A stretch of DNA of 48,139 bases from Coriobacteriia bacterium (GCA_015655215.1 JAATFL010000032.1:1-48139); one strand, 5' to 3'. Shown: positions 36,183 through 44,470, counted from the stretch's first letter. Translations and numbers: made by a program. The notes: generated by a model from the sequence alone, not told the origin.

Positions 36183-38480
36183 ATGGCACGGAAGCGAGAG
36201 GGCGGCATCGTCCCGAGGGGGAGGACCACGGCCCGCTCGGATGGAGCGGCGGTGCCTCATGTGGTGGCGGGGTACCGACGTGCCCTCTTCGAGGATGACG
36301 GCGGGTTCACCAGTCTTGGCGTGGTGGTGGCGATGTTGCTGGCGGTGGCGCTCGTGCTTGCGACAGCTCGCGTCTACTGGGTGGAGTCGCGATCCGCCGA
36401 CATCCAGTTCGTCGCCGACGCGGGTGCCCTGGCTGCCGAGAAGGTCGTCGCCGATTACCTCACCGTCGCCCGTGTCGCCGATGCGACCATGCTCTCGATG
36501 AGCCTGCTGGGACTTTCGCTCTACGCCGTCTCGGCGGTGGCGGCCTGCATCCCGGCCGTGGGAGCCGGCGTCTCGCGAGGTGTCTTGGAGGCGGCGGACT
36601 CGGTCATGGACGCCCGTGACCGGTTCGCCGACGTCGCGACCGAATCCCTCAACGCGCTCCAACGTGCCCTGCCGTTTCTCTGCGTGTACGCGGCGTCCTC
36701 GACGGTGGCGGCGAACGGCGAGGCCACGGGTGACGCCGATTCCGCCACCCCTCTCGGTATCGCCATCCCCCTCCCCCTTGCCGGGATCGAGCAGGCGGGC
36801 AGCGAGGTACCCGCCTCCATCGCCGAGACGGGTGAGACGGCACGCGAGAGGATCCCATCCATTTCCGAGGGGTCGGATGCCGTCGAGGAGGCTTCCCGTG
36901 AGATGGACGAGGCCAAGCGTATCGCCTTCGAGGCCGACTGCGGGGCAGACCCCTCCTACTGCCTCTACCAGCGTGCCGCCTCCCTCTCGACGATCGCGTC
37001 GGTCGACAACCCCCTCTATGCATCGATGGATGGCTGGACGTTCTCCGTTCCCCTCCAGCGGGCGCGCGCCTACTACGCCGCACGGCTTGCACGGGAGCCT
37101 GGGCGCCTCGGCGGCGTGGAATACGGGTCAGACCCCTCCGAGGCCGTGCGCTCCATCGCCCGGGCACGCTTCTACGCCTATGCGATCGACACGTTGGCAT
37201 CGGGATCGGTGACGAGGGACGCACAGGGTGTCGTGCACGTCGACCTGCCCACTCTGCCGGCAAACGCCGACGACGTACGTGCATCGACGCTCTATGCCGC
37301 CAACGAGTGGCCCCTCAGCGGCGCAAGCGGCCAGATGGTCCTCCATGCAGGTGGCGGATGTCCCGTGGCGATGGCACAGGGGGTGGTGGGCTACGGGTCG
37401 CTTTCCAGCCTTGATGGGGGAGCCTTCGCACGATGCCCGGTCTGCTCGTTCGACGTTCAGTCCCTCGGCAGCGTCCCCGCGGCCTCCACCTCGATCGACA
37501 ACGGGTTCGAGCACTACTGGCGGATCATCGCCGCCGCCGCCCGGGATTACTCCGATGCCTCGCAGCGCTACGATGAGGCTACGAGAAGCGCTCGGGTCGA
37601 GGTGGAGGCGGTCCTCGGCGCGTTCTCGGAGGCCCTCGGGGAACTGGACGCCCCTCGGTTCGATGCGCAGCCGCCTGGTCGCTACGGCACCGTCGTCATC
37701 GCCATCGACCCATCTTCGCATGCCGTGCCGCAGCTGGGGGGAGGGCTCGATGGTGGTGGCGCGCAGATGGGCGCGCGCCTTGCCATATCGGCCGCGACGC
37801 TGGCACCGGACGACCCCACCCTGGCGGATAACCTCATCGCATCCCTGCTCGGCACGCTCGCCGAGGACGCATGGTCGCAAGAGGTCGGGGCAGATCCGTC
37901 TCAGCGGTTTCTCGGATCGGTCCTCGGGGGCGTGCTGGAGGGGTGGGGTGGGCTGTTGCTCGCGTACTGCGCGGGCACCGATGGGCTGCTGGCAGGTCTT
38001 ACGGGCATCCTCGCGGGCATTCCCGTCGTCGGGGGGAGTCTCTCACAGTGGGCGGAGACCCGCCTGCGCGAGACCATCGAGCTGGCAGGTCTCCAACCCG
38101 CACGCCTCGAGATGCTCAAACCGGTGACCTGCAACACCGTGCACGTGGTGATGGCCGACGACGCGGGCACTCTCTCCGGTCTCGCACGCTTGCGCGAGGG
38201 ATACACGTCGCTACCCGGAGAGCAGAGCGGGTCCGTGGTGACCGGCGCGTTCGAGGGTGCCGTGGGGATGGTTCGGACATATATGGACGACGCGGTCGAA
38301 GGCGAGTACACCATCGCGACCATTCGCCTCCTCGACGTCGACGGCTTCCCCGAGATACCCATCACCGTGCGCCTGCCCGCATCCGTCGGGGATCGGGTGT
38401 CGGATGCCGTCTTTGGGCTCGCGCGCCGCGTCGAGCTTTGGGGCGAGACGTTACCGGGAGGGGTTGACCTATGGCGTTGA
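36183..38480 (+). CDS. Large TadG-like protein of the Tad cluster
   Basis: The protein has 765 residues. After about 40 basic residues comes GFTSLGVVVAMLLAVALVLA, a membrane helix followed by ADIQFVADAGALAAEKV, the usual start of TadG/Flp-assembly TadE-like proteins (helix then an ADAGALAAA-like segment). A second hydrophobic stretch lies near residue 110 and another near 600-625 (LLAYCAGTDGLLAGLTGILA). The large extracellular part contains several cysteines (CGADPSYC, CPVCSFDV). TadG proteins are proposed to anchor or shape the pilus at the wall. It is unusually long for the family. The ATG follows GGGGGGGTC. Confidence 0.7.
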   Translation: MARKREGGIVPRGRTTARSDGAAVPHVVAGYRRALFEDDGGFTSLGVVVAMLLAVALVLATARVYWVESRSADIQFVADAGALAAEKVVADYLTVARVADATMLSMSLLGLSLYAVSAVAACIPAVGAGVSRGVLEAADSVMDARDRFADVATESLNALQRALPFLCVYAASSTVAANGEATGDADSATPLGIAIPLPLAGIEQAGSEVPASIAETGETARERIPSISEGSDAVEEASREMDEAKRIAFEADCGADPSYCLYQRAASLSTIASVDNPLYASMDGWTFSVPLQRARAYYAARLAREPGRLGGVEYGSDPSEAVRSIARARFYAYAIDTLASGSVTRDAQGVVHVDLPTLPANADDVRASTLYAANEWPLSGASGQMVLHAGGGCPVAMAQGVVGYGSLSSLDGGAFARCPVCSFDVQSLGSVPAASTSIDNGFEHYWRIIAAAARDYSDASQRYDEATRSARVEVEAVLGAFSEALGELDAPRFDAQPPGRYGTVVIAIDPSSHAVPQLGGGLDGGGAQMGARLAISAATLAPDDPTLADNLIASLLGTLAEDAWSQEVGADPSQRFLGSVLGGVLEGWGGLLLAYCAGTDGLLAGLTGILAGIPVVGGSLSQWAETRLRETIELAGLQPARLEMLKPVTCNTVHVVMADDAGTLSGLARLREGYTSLPGEQSGSVVTGAFEGAVGMVRTYMDDAVEGEYTIATIRLLDVDGFPEIPITVRLPASVGDRVSDAVFGLARRVELWGETLPGGVDLWR

Positions 38481-38980
38481 CCAGGAAGCTCTTGCACCTG
38501 TTCGCCAGGGTGAGGTGCGACGGACGCGGGCAGGCGACGGTCGAGCTCGCCGTGTGCACCCCCGTCTTGCTGGCGCTCGCCGTCGTGACCGTCGACCTGA
38601 TGGTCTTTCTCGGTGATTGCGTCCAGTTCGACCGAGTGAGTGCGGAGTCGGTCCGCGTGATGGCCATGGCTCCGAGTGAGGGTACGTATGGGGATGCGGG
38701 ACGGGACCGGGCCGTCTGCGATCAGATCGCAGCCGATATGGGTGAGGCTGGACGATTGAGCTTCGAGGTGACGAGCGACGACGCGTCCGACGCGTCCGAC
38801 CCTGCTGGGCCCGATGTGCCCGCCCTGCTTTCGATGGAGCCGGGATTGCGTCGCTACACCTGCACCATGCGTTTTGTGCCCTGGCCGCTGGAGCGGGGGA
38901 TCTTCGGGGTCGAGGTGTCCGGGTTGGAGCACGTGCGCACCTACGTGCTGGATCCCTATCGTCCGGGGGTGGTGGTATGA
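38471..38980 (+). CDS. TadE-like pseudopilin
   Basis: The 169-residue protein begins with a basic leader and RGQATVELAVCTPVLLALAV, the TadE motif (G|QATVE) and hydrophobic helix. The rest is a soluble domain of about 120 residues with an Asp/Ser/Ala-rich patch (TSDDASDASDPAG). It overlaps the end of the TadG-like gene by ten bases and the next gene by four, so it belongs to the same operon. GGAGGGG lies before the ATG. Confidence 0.8.
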   Translation: MALTRKLLHLFARVRCDGRGQATVELAVCTPVLLALAVVTVDLMVFLGDCVQFDRVSAESVRVMAMAPSEGTYGDAGRDRAVCDQIAADMGEAGRLSFEVTSDDASDASDPAGPDVPALLSMEPGLRRYTCTMRFVPWPLERGIFGVEVSGLEHVRTYVLDPYRPGVVV

Positions 38981-39507
38981 GCGCCCCGGGGCAAGGGGCG
39001 AGAGGCGTCAAGCGCCGGACCCACCGTATGCCCCGGTCCTCGCGCGCACCGGGGGCGACCCGTGCTCGGCATCGGATGCGCGTCGCGATAGCGACCCTGT
39101 GCGCCCTCGGTCTCCTTGCGGTCGTTCTCGCCATCTCGTCGAGCCTGCTTCCTCGGGTCGATGCCCTTCGGAGTCTGGGAAGTCCCGTGGACGAGGAGGG
39201 AAGGTCGAGACAGGACTCGGTCCGTGAGCTCATCCTCCCCACGTCGGACCTCGAGGTGACGGGTTTCTCGGAGAGCCCCGTCATCATCGGGTTTTCCACG
39301 CCCAGTCGTCCGGCGATTGCGCTGATGGAGGTCGATCAGGCCATGCGGTGCGCGAAGTGGGAGGCGACGGGGCAGGCCAGCGCATCGGTGCGCTCGTATG
39401 TCCGCGAGCCCGTTGAGCTTTGGGATGGTGTGACGGTGACCACGGCGTTCGTCTCGATGCACGACATCGACGAAGGCACCACGGCAATCGTCATCGAACT
39501 GCTGTGA
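38977..39507 (+). CDS. Unknown exported or membrane-anchored protein
   Basis: The 176-residue protein has a strongly basic N-terminus of about 33 residues followed by one membrane helix (MRVAIATLCALGLLAVVLAI). An extracellular domain of about 120 residues, rich in beta-type sequence, follows. A single cysteine lies near residue 128. I do not recognise the family. ATGA overlap with the pseudopilin before it makes it part of the Tad operon. A role as an assembly or surface factor is inferred from context. Confidence 0.7.
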   Translation: MSAPGQGARGVKRRTHRMPRSSRAPGATRARHRMRVAIATLCALGLLAVVLAISSSLLPRVDALRSLGSPVDEEGRSRQDSVRELILPTSDLEVTGFSESPVIIGFSTPSRPAIALMEVDQAMRCAKWEATGQASASVRSYVREPVELWDGVTVTTAFVSMHDIDEGTTAIVIELL

Positions 39508-39560
39508 GAGAGGCCGATGCCTTCGGGAGGCCGCACGCGTCAAGGAGGGGTGGGTTCGCC

Positions 39561-40055
39561 ATGAAGGAGTGTCCGCGTTGCCATGCCATGCTCTTCGATG
39601 ACCTGGAGGTGTGTTACGGATGCCTGTTCCGGTTTTCCAAGGAGGGCGAAGTGGGGCGCCCGGAAGCCACGTCACTTGGGAAGCACCCGCCGTCCCACCT
39701 CGACCTCGAGTCGATCCCCCTCGTCGAAACTGAGGAGGACCTGGAGCACCCTCACACCGGCGTGCCAACGGAGGGGCAGGGAGGACCGGACCAGCCTCTC
39801 GAGGTGTTCGTAGATGGAGTTGTCCAGGGACATGAGGTCGATGACGAGGCGTTCGACCTTGAGGTCGACGCTTTAAGCGGGTCACCTGGGGCTGACGGAC
39901 ATGACTCCGCTGCGATTCGGGCTCCTCGATCCGATGACTCCCGGCACCATCTGTCGGTGGGCGTCCAAGATGGTGCTATATGGGTCGAGGGACTCGACGT
40001 CGTCACCTCGCAAGGAGCACCCTCACCGGTGCGGGTGTGGATCGAATGGCTCTGA
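39561..40055 (+). CDS. Unknown zinc-ribbon protein at the end of the Tad operon
   Basis: The 164-residue protein has an N-terminal zinc ribbon (CPRCHAMLFDDLEVCYGC, residues 4-21) joined by a long acidic, Pro/Gly-rich linker to a C-terminal beta-type segment (LSVGVQDGAIWVEG, VRVWIEWL). There is no signal peptide or membrane helix, so it is cytosolic. Layouts with an N-terminal zinc ribbon and a small C-terminal domain are common in signalling scaffolds, but I see no FHA motif residues. AAGGAGG is about 11 bases from the ATG. Confidence 0.65.
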   Translation: MKECPRCHAMLFDDLEVCYGCLFRFSKEGEVGRPEATSLGKHPPSHLDLESIPLVETEEDLEHPHTGVPTEGQGGPDQPLEVFVDGVVQGHEVDDEAFDLEVDALSGSPGADGHDSAAIRAPRSDDSRHHLSVGVQDGAIWVEGLDVVTSQGAPSPVRVWIEWL

Positions 40056-40198
40056 TGTCTGGCATCCAGGTTGCGAGCGAGAGGCGTTATGTTGAGCCTG
40101 CGGGGATTTCAAAACTTCCCGTAAACCCCCTGGTATCAAAGTGGCGAAGCATCGGTCCCCTCGGATGGGAGGAGTGCGATGATGGGTGCACGTTCGGG

Positions 40199-40238
40199 GC
40201 CGGAGGCACCACGGGATTATCCGAGGCGAGCCTCCGGC
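40199..40238 (+). terminator. Hairpin after the Tad operon
   Basis: GCCGGAGGC (40199-40207) and GCCTCCGGC (40230-40238) pair perfectly around a 22-base loop, in the 250-base gap before the small gene at 40308. There is no T-run. It is the best candidate for the end of the pilus transcript. Confidence 0.4.
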
Positions 40239-40307
40239 AGCCGACGTCAACAGGAAGCGCCTACTGTGACACCCCAGTGCTACGTGAAGGAGAGAAGGGG
40301 ATCCTCT

Positions 40308-40523
40308 ATGGCCGAGTCCGACGACATCCGACAAGACGACACGGCACTCGACCTGGTCTCCCAAGATGAAGAGGGGGCGAAGTCTCCTGCGCACACCTCC
40401 GAAGCGCATTCCGCTGGTCGCAAGAGGGGTTTGAGGACACGCTTCATCGCCGTGATGAAGGGCATCGGCTTTGGGCTGGTGACCGCGTTGCAGGTGATCA
40501 CCGGGACCTACTCTCGGAACTGA
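40308..40523 (+). CDS. Small unknown protein with hydrophobic Gly-rich C-terminus
   Basis: The 71-residue protein has an acidic N-terminal half (ESDDIRQDDTALDLVSQDEE) and a basic stretch (GRKRGLRTR). It ends in an amphipathic/hydrophobic segment, FIAVMKGIGFGLVTALQVIT. AGAAGGGG precedes the ATG at 40308. I recognise no family. The leader-plus-hydrophobic layout could suit a small membrane-active peptide, but no processing or immunity genes are evident. It converges with the next gene, with three bases between their stops. Confidence 0.55.
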   Translation: MAESDDIRQDDTALDLVSQDEEGAKSPAHTSEAHSAGRKRGLRTRFIAVMKGIGFGLVTALQVITGTYSRN

Positions 40524-40526
40524 GCG

Positions 40527-41138
40527 TCACCGCTTGGCCGCCGCCGCGGGTTCCGTCACGGCCCCCTCCGGTGTTGGGGATGACACGACGACTGGTTCTG
40601 GCTCATCGGTATCGGAGGAGCTGGTTGCGCTTGGTGCACCTGCTTGCACGGGTGCGGGTGGTTCGGGTGCCCGGTTTGCCGAGTTACCGGTGACGGGGGC
40701 CTCCGGCGTGGATTGCGCGCTGTTCGCGTTGGCGGTGCGTGCGGCGACTTGCGCGGCCCTCCTCTCGGCACGGGTCCGTCGCACCCGTTCCTTCGTACTT
40801 CCCGTAGCGCCGTGCTCGCTGTTCGCGCGATAGCCTATCCACGCCCAGCGATGACCATAGCTCACCACGCGGGCAATGATCAAGAGGAGCACGAGCCATC
40901 CCAAGGTGACCCATGCGGTGGGACTATGGAAGAATATCCAGATGGCAAGTACGTAGAGGCATATCCTGATGAAGAGGAACAGCGCCCAGATGATCGTGTA
41001 AAGGTCGCGAGGGTCGGTTCCACCAGGCTCGCCCGGGACCGGCGTGGCCGCTCTGGTTGGATCATCTGCACGCTGTTGCCGTGTCTGGATGGACGTGGCA
41101 ATGGGAGGCGTTGGGGTGGTGCTGGCGGTATCGGACAT
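40527..41138 (-). CDS. Unknown membrane protein with two helices and a long Ala/Pro/Thr tail
   Basis: The 203-residue protein has a Thr/Pro-rich N-terminus of about 45 residues. Two membrane helices follow at about 48-70 (LYTIIWALFLFIRICLYVLA) and 75-93 (AWVTLGWLVLLLIIARVVSY), then a basic stretch. The C-terminal tail of about 90 residues is rich in Ala, Pro, Glu and Thr. GGAGGAACC directly precedes the ATG. The family is unknown. The disordered tail suggests a surface or wall-spanning location. Confidence 0.75.
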   Translation of the reverse strand: MSDTASTTPTPPIATSIQTRQQRADDPTRAATPVPGEPGGTDPRDLYTIIWALFLFIRICLYVLAIWIFFHSPTAWVTLGWLVLLLIIARVVSYGHRWAWIGYRANSEHGATGSTKERVRRTRAERRAAQVAARTANANSAQSTPEAPVTGNSANRAPEPPAPVQAGAPSATSSSDTDEPEPVVVSSPTPEGAVTEPAAAAKR

Positions 41139-41243
41139 GGTTCCTCCAAGGACGGGGCCATTGGGCTTCTCGTCTGCGATATCATGATTTTAGCGCCTTC
41201 CGCCAGCGGAATCGTCCACAAGAAGCCAGATTCTTCGGGTATC

Positions 41244-41272
41244 TTGCAAAACATCGATGTGATGTGGATAAT
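41244..41272 (+). promoter_or_regulatory. Promoter of tRNA-Glu
   Basis: TTGCAA (41244-41249), a 17-base spacer and GATAAT (41267-41272) give a predicted start near 41279, 27 bases before the mature tRNA. Confidence 0.65.
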
Positions 41273-41305
41273 AAGCAAGCTTGTGCAGCGCGGATGCACG
41301 GTGCC

Positions 41306-41380
41306 GTCCCCATCGTCTAACGGTTAGGACACCGCCCTTTCAAGGCGGGAAAACGGGTTCGAATCCCGTTGGGGGCACCA
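41306..41380 (+). tRNA. tRNA-Glu (anticodon TTC), CCA encoded
   Basis: The acceptor GTCCCCA pairs with TGGGGGC (one T-G pair). The anticodon arm is CCGCC-CTTTCAA-GGCGG with TTC at 34-36. The T arm is GGGTTCGAATCCC-type, and discriminator A and CCA end at 41380. All cloverleaf elements are regular. Confidence 0.95.
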
Positions 41381-41492
41381 ACAGTTCTTTCCGCCTTCCC
41401 GTATCCATCACGTTTATTCCACAAAACGGACCGTTACGGATGGGGTAGCCCACTTCGTCCCTTTAGGCTCTCGTGTTTGGTATCATCCCAAT

Positions 41493-41568
41493 GCCCCCAT
41501 CGTCTAGTGGCCAAGGACGCCAATCCCTCAGGTTGGAAACGGAGATTCGAATTCTTCTGGGGGCACCA
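41493..41568 (+). tRNA. tRNA-Glu (anticodon CTC) with unusual C at position 33
   Basis: The acceptor GCCCCCA/TGGGGGC is perfect. The D arm begins TCGTCTAGTGG. The anticodon arm is CCAAT-CCCTCAG-GTTGG, giving CTC but with C instead of the nearly universal T at position 33 and G at 38. The T arm GGAGA-TTCGAAT-TCTTC has one wobble. CCA is encoded at 41566-41568. A TATCAT at 41481-41486 would start transcription right at the first base. The gene may be a divergent tRNA or a decaying copy. Confidence 0.75.
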
Positions 41569-41726
41569 TCTGCTGCACAGGTGCCGTATGGTCTTTTCGC
41601 GATGACGTATTCGCCAGACGAGTCTGGTGGCTCCGGCATGCTCGTCGCTGCCTGTCAGACGGCTGCTGCCGAGTCCATCTGGGGATCCGGGCCGTCTCCA
41701 CCCCGTTGTCCTCGTGCGTTCGTTCC

Positions 41727-42002
41727 CTAGATCTCGAACATGTACTTGAAGACATCCTCGCGCTGTGTGGTTATCTGGACGTGGAGACGTTTTGCATCGA
41801 CCGCGAGCGCCTCTTGAACCTCATCGAAGTCGGCAAGGTCGTCATCGAGTTTGATGAGCATCGTCATCGTGAAGATGCCATCCATGATGGTTTGCGAAAT
41901 GTCCTCGATGCTTGCTCCGTGGCCCGCGAGCGTGGTTGCGATGGCGGCGACGATGCCGGTACGATCGGCGCCAAGTACGGATACGACGGTGCGGGTTGCC
42001 AT
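41727..42002 (-). CDS. ACT-domain protein (UPF0237 type)
   Basis: The 91-residue protein is a single ACT domain with the typical start VVSVLGADRTGIVAAIATTL and HGASIEDISQTIMDGIFTMT. Such proteins bind small ligands, often amino acids, and are frequently encoded with a DUF711 (UPF0210) partner. No DUF711 gene is in this window. AGGAAGGC lies about eight bases before the ATG. It is cytosolic and monocistronic; its ligand is unknown. Confidence 0.88.
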   Translation of the reverse strand: MATRTVVSVLGADRTGIVAAIATTLAGHGASIEDISQTIMDGIFTMTMLIKLDDDLADFDEVQEALAVDAKRLHVQITTQREDVFKYMFEI

Positions 42003-42147
42003 TGTTGTGAGCCTTCCTGGTCGCTATGTGCGGTGAGTGCCGTTATTCTAGCGCGTGATACGATGCCGTTGGTGGCAAGGTCTGCTTGCATATGCCAGCG
42101 AGCGCGTGGATGGTCTACACAGGGAGTCTGTTTGGGGGAGGTTGGCC

Positions 42148-42393
42148 GTGGTCAAACCGATTGTGCCCGTTAGGATGGACGACGTGGTGCGTCTCAAGAA
42201 GGGGCATCCGTGTGGCACCAATGCCTGGAAGGTCACTCGAGTGGGTATGGACATCGGTTTGGAATGCAGCGGCTGCGGTCGCAGGGTCATGCTCGTGCGC
42301 TCCGAGTTTGACCGTCGCTATAACGGGCATGTGAGCCATGCACGGGGTGATGGCTACGACGCCGATCATGGGGGGTCGGAAAACCTGTCGTGA
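42148..42393 (+). CDS. DUF951-family small protein
   Basis: The 81-residue protein reads VPVRMDDVVRLKKGHPCGTN, then ECSGCGRRVMLVRSEFDRRY. This is the DUF951 pattern: a beta-barrel-like small protein with conserved KKxHPCG and the CxxCGR motif. The family is widespread in Gram-positive bacteria and its exact role is unknown; RNA or ribosome association has been suggested from the fold. The GTG start at 42148 follows GGGGGAGG. The C-terminus is longer than usual (Gly/Asp-rich). Confidence 0.88.
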   Translation: MVKPIVPVRMDDVVRLKKGHPCGTNAWKVTRVGMDIGLECSGCGRRVMLVRSEFDRRYNGHVSHARGDGYDADHGGSENLS

Positions 42394-42397
42394 GGAT

Positions 42398-42415
42398 TCT
42401 CCTGTTCGCAGGAGA
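42398..42415 (+). terminator. Hairpin after the DUF951 gene
   Basis: TCTCCTG (42398-42404) and CAGGAGA (42409-42415) enclose TTCG, five bases after the stop codon. There is no T-run. The remaining bases to 42601 presumably hold the tRNA promoter; TACTAT near 42551 is a possible -10. Confidence 0.4.
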
Positions 42416-42601
42416 CATCGCAGGAGACGGCGATTGGCTGTGTAATAGGGTTCGAGCGGGGCGTTTCATCTTGTCCCGTCAAGCCATTGCCGTTTGCTCG
42501 CTGCTCTTGCCCCGTTGGCTATGGAAGATTTGCCTATTGAGAATGAGCATACTATAGTAGTTCCTTGCCGCTTGAGAGGATGTCGTCAGGTTGGCCAACA
42601 A

Positions 42602-42679
<78 letters not shown>

Positions 42680-42688
42680 GAAACAGCA

Positions 42689-42724
42689 GGTCAGAAGCCT
42701 AAAAGCTTCTGACCTTTTTCTTTT
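42689..42724. terminator. Terminator just inside the element's left end
   Basis: GGTCAGAAGC (42689-42698) and GCTTCTGACC (42705-42714) form a perfect 10-bp stem followed by TTTTTCTTTT. It replaces the terminator that the tRNA gene lost on integration and could also end int transcription on the other strand. Confidence 0.85.
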
Positions 42725-42733
42725 CCCCTTCTG

Positions 42734-42753
42734 TTTGTAAGCAGTTTGTAAGC
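42734..42753. repeat. Two TTTGTAAGC copies, probable integrase arm sites
   Basis: Copies at 42734-42742 and 42745-42753 have an 11-base period, just downstream of int and about 55 bases inside attL. The same motif pair occurs near attR. Confidence 0.65.
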
Positions 42754-42762
42754 GGAACCACT

Positions 42763-43845
42763 TTAGTGGGCATCGGCAGTGACTCCAAACACGGTTGCGT
42801 CAAGTCGTGCACTGGCATCTTTTTGTGCGTCCGGCATCAGATGCCCATACCGGTCGACCGTTGTGGTGATCGAGGCATGGCCCAGTTGTCGCTGTACGTA
42901 TTTCAGGTTCTCCCCTTGGTTGATCAGAAGCGATGCGTATGTGTGCCGCAAATCATGGATTCTGATCTTGCGTAGCCCAGCTTTCGTTAGTGAGGACTCG
43001 AACACCCTGTGACGTAGGTTGGCATCGTCGATGATGCCTCCTTCGTCGGTGCAGAACACCAGATCGTCATCACTGGCAGGTGCGATCTCCGAATAATCCT
43101 TCAACACTCCTATGAGCATGGGGGACATGCCTATCGTTCGGCGGCTGTTCTGCGACTTGGGTTCCTGAAACCCTCCGTGCCATACGCTGCGTCTTACGTG
43201 GATGGTCTCGCTGTGCCAGTCGACATCGGACCACTGCAGTGCAAGAAGCTCGCCTAATCGCATACCGGTAAATATTGCAGTGAAGAAGAGCGGCCTCCAC
43301 TTTGGTTCGATCGCATCAAGGAAAGCTGGTATCTCTGCCGGAGTCAGGAAGTCCATTTCGATGTGCGGTTTTCTGGGAGGTTTTACGGCGGATGCTGGGT
43401 TCACTTTGAGGTAATCCCACTCTATGCCCTGCTTGAGCATACCTTTGAGCAGCACCAGCGCCTTCTGGACGGTCGAAGGGGACTTTCCCGCTCCAAGTCT
43501 CTGTGCCACGTAACGCTGGACGTCTGCGGTCGTTATGGAGGCGAGTGGAATGTTCCCGAAGAAAGGGACCAGCGAGTTGGAAAGCATACTCTTGTAGTTC
43601 AGGAGAGTGGACGGCTTTACCTGGACCATCGCGTAATCTCTGATCCACTGCTCCGCAAACTGTGGGAAGGTGATCTTTTGTATCTTGCGGAAGGTTCCAT
43701 CGGTCACCTGTACCTGCATCCGGGCTACATAGGCCTCGGCTTCCTTCTTACGCGTGCCTATCGATTTGGCGCGCTGCTTGCCTACCGAGTCCCGCCAGTA
43801 GGCGTACCACACATCCCCGCGCTTCTTCACAAAACCACGTGCCAT
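42763..43845 (-). CDS. int: Tyrosine recombinase/integrase
   Basis: This enzyme should catalyse att recombination of the element. The 360-residue protein has an N-terminal AP2-like arm-binding domain (RGDVWYAYWRDSVGKQRAKS), a SAM-like core-binding domain (TFPQFAEQWIRDYAMVQVKP) and the catalytic domain. The latter contains TGMRLGELLALQW (Arg), HDLRHTYASLLINQG (His-x-x-Arg), LGHASITTTVDRYGHL (His and the nucleophile Tyr). The ATG at 43845 follows GGTAGGGTGG; a GTG three codons earlier is an alternative. It lies next to attL and is transcribed towards it. Confidence 0.95.
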   Translation of the reverse strand: MARGFVKKRGDVWYAYWRDSVGKQRAKSIGTRKKEAEAYVARMQVQVTDGTFRKIQKITFPQFAEQWIRDYAMVQVKPSTLLNYKSMLSNSLVPFFGNIPLASITTADVQRYVAQRLGAGKSPSTVQKALVLLKGMLKQGIEWDYLKVNPASAVKPPRKPHIEMDFLTPAEIPAFLDAIEPKWRPLFFTAIFTGMRLGELLALQWSDVDWHSETIHVRRSVWHGGFQEPKSQNSRRTIGMSPMLIGVLKDYSEIAPASDDDLVFCTDEGGIIDDANLRHRVFESSLTKAGLRKIRIHDLRHTYASLLINQGENLKYVQRQLGHASITTTVDRYGHLMPDAQKDASARLDATVFGVTADAH

Positions 43846-43860
43846 GACAACCACCCTACC

Positions 43861-44337
43861 TTACTCTGAGACGGCCTCACCTTTGAGTAGACGGTTTATG
43901 ATCCGCTGTACGAGCCGTTTGTCTTCTTTCGAGAGCAGAAACCATCCCTCCGGACCTGGTATCGGCTCGTCTCTCAGGACGGACTGCACGGCTGCCGTTG
44001 CCTCCTGTGTCTTTTCTAAGAGCATCACTATCTCGTTGAATTGCACGGGGGTGAGATAGTCGGCCAGCTTTTGGATGAGGGGCATCGTCCCGTTCAGGAT
44101 TGCGAGCTCCTCCCTGCTGGCGTTTTCCAGGGTCGCCTCTGGAACCAGGTCCCTGTATGACAGGTCCAACGCCGCCATGATTTTCATGACGGTTTGATCC
44201 CCAGGCTTCTTGCTGCCTTGTTCTATCTGGCTTATATAGGGACGTGAGACCCCGATGGTCTTTGCGAGTGCACCTTGGGATATGCCGAGCTTCTCCCGTT
44301 TCAGGGCGAAGATCATGCCGATTTCCGACTCATCCAT
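43861..44337 (-). CDS. XRE-family repressor of the element
   Basis: The 158-residue protein has an N-terminal Cro/C1-type helix-turn-helix (LKREKLGISQGALAKTIGVS, RPYISQIEQGSKKPGDQTVM) and a helical C-terminal part of about 90 residues (PLIQKLADYLTPVQFNEIVM). The ATG follows AAGGAGGACGC. It is divergently oriented to the HTH-rep genes and cotranscribed with int (15 bases apart), a standard lysogeny-type switch. Candidate operators are the GTAAC-containing repeats at 44353-44379. Confidence 0.92.
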   Translation of the reverse strand: MDESEIGMIFALKREKLGISQGALAKTIGVSRPYISQIEQGSKKPGDQTVMKIMAALDLSYRDLVPEATLENASREELAILNGTMPLIQKLADYLTPVQFNEIVMLLEKTQEATAAVQSVLRDEPIPGPEGWFLLSKEDKRLVQRIINRLLKGEAVSE

Positions 44338-44470
44338 GCGTCCTCCTTAATTGGTAACCTGATTACACTTGTAACGTGTTGACTTCATAGTAGGCATTAT
44401 ACACAATCAACATGTAACCGCAATGGTTGGCATAGAAAAACATAATCTTAGGAAGGGAGGTGGTGTGGCA

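Noticed and set aside
41264-41272. TGTGGATAA, the reverse of a DnaA box TTATCCACA
   Set aside because: A single copy overlapping the -10 region of the tRNA-Glu promoter. No cluster of boxes or origin genes nearby.
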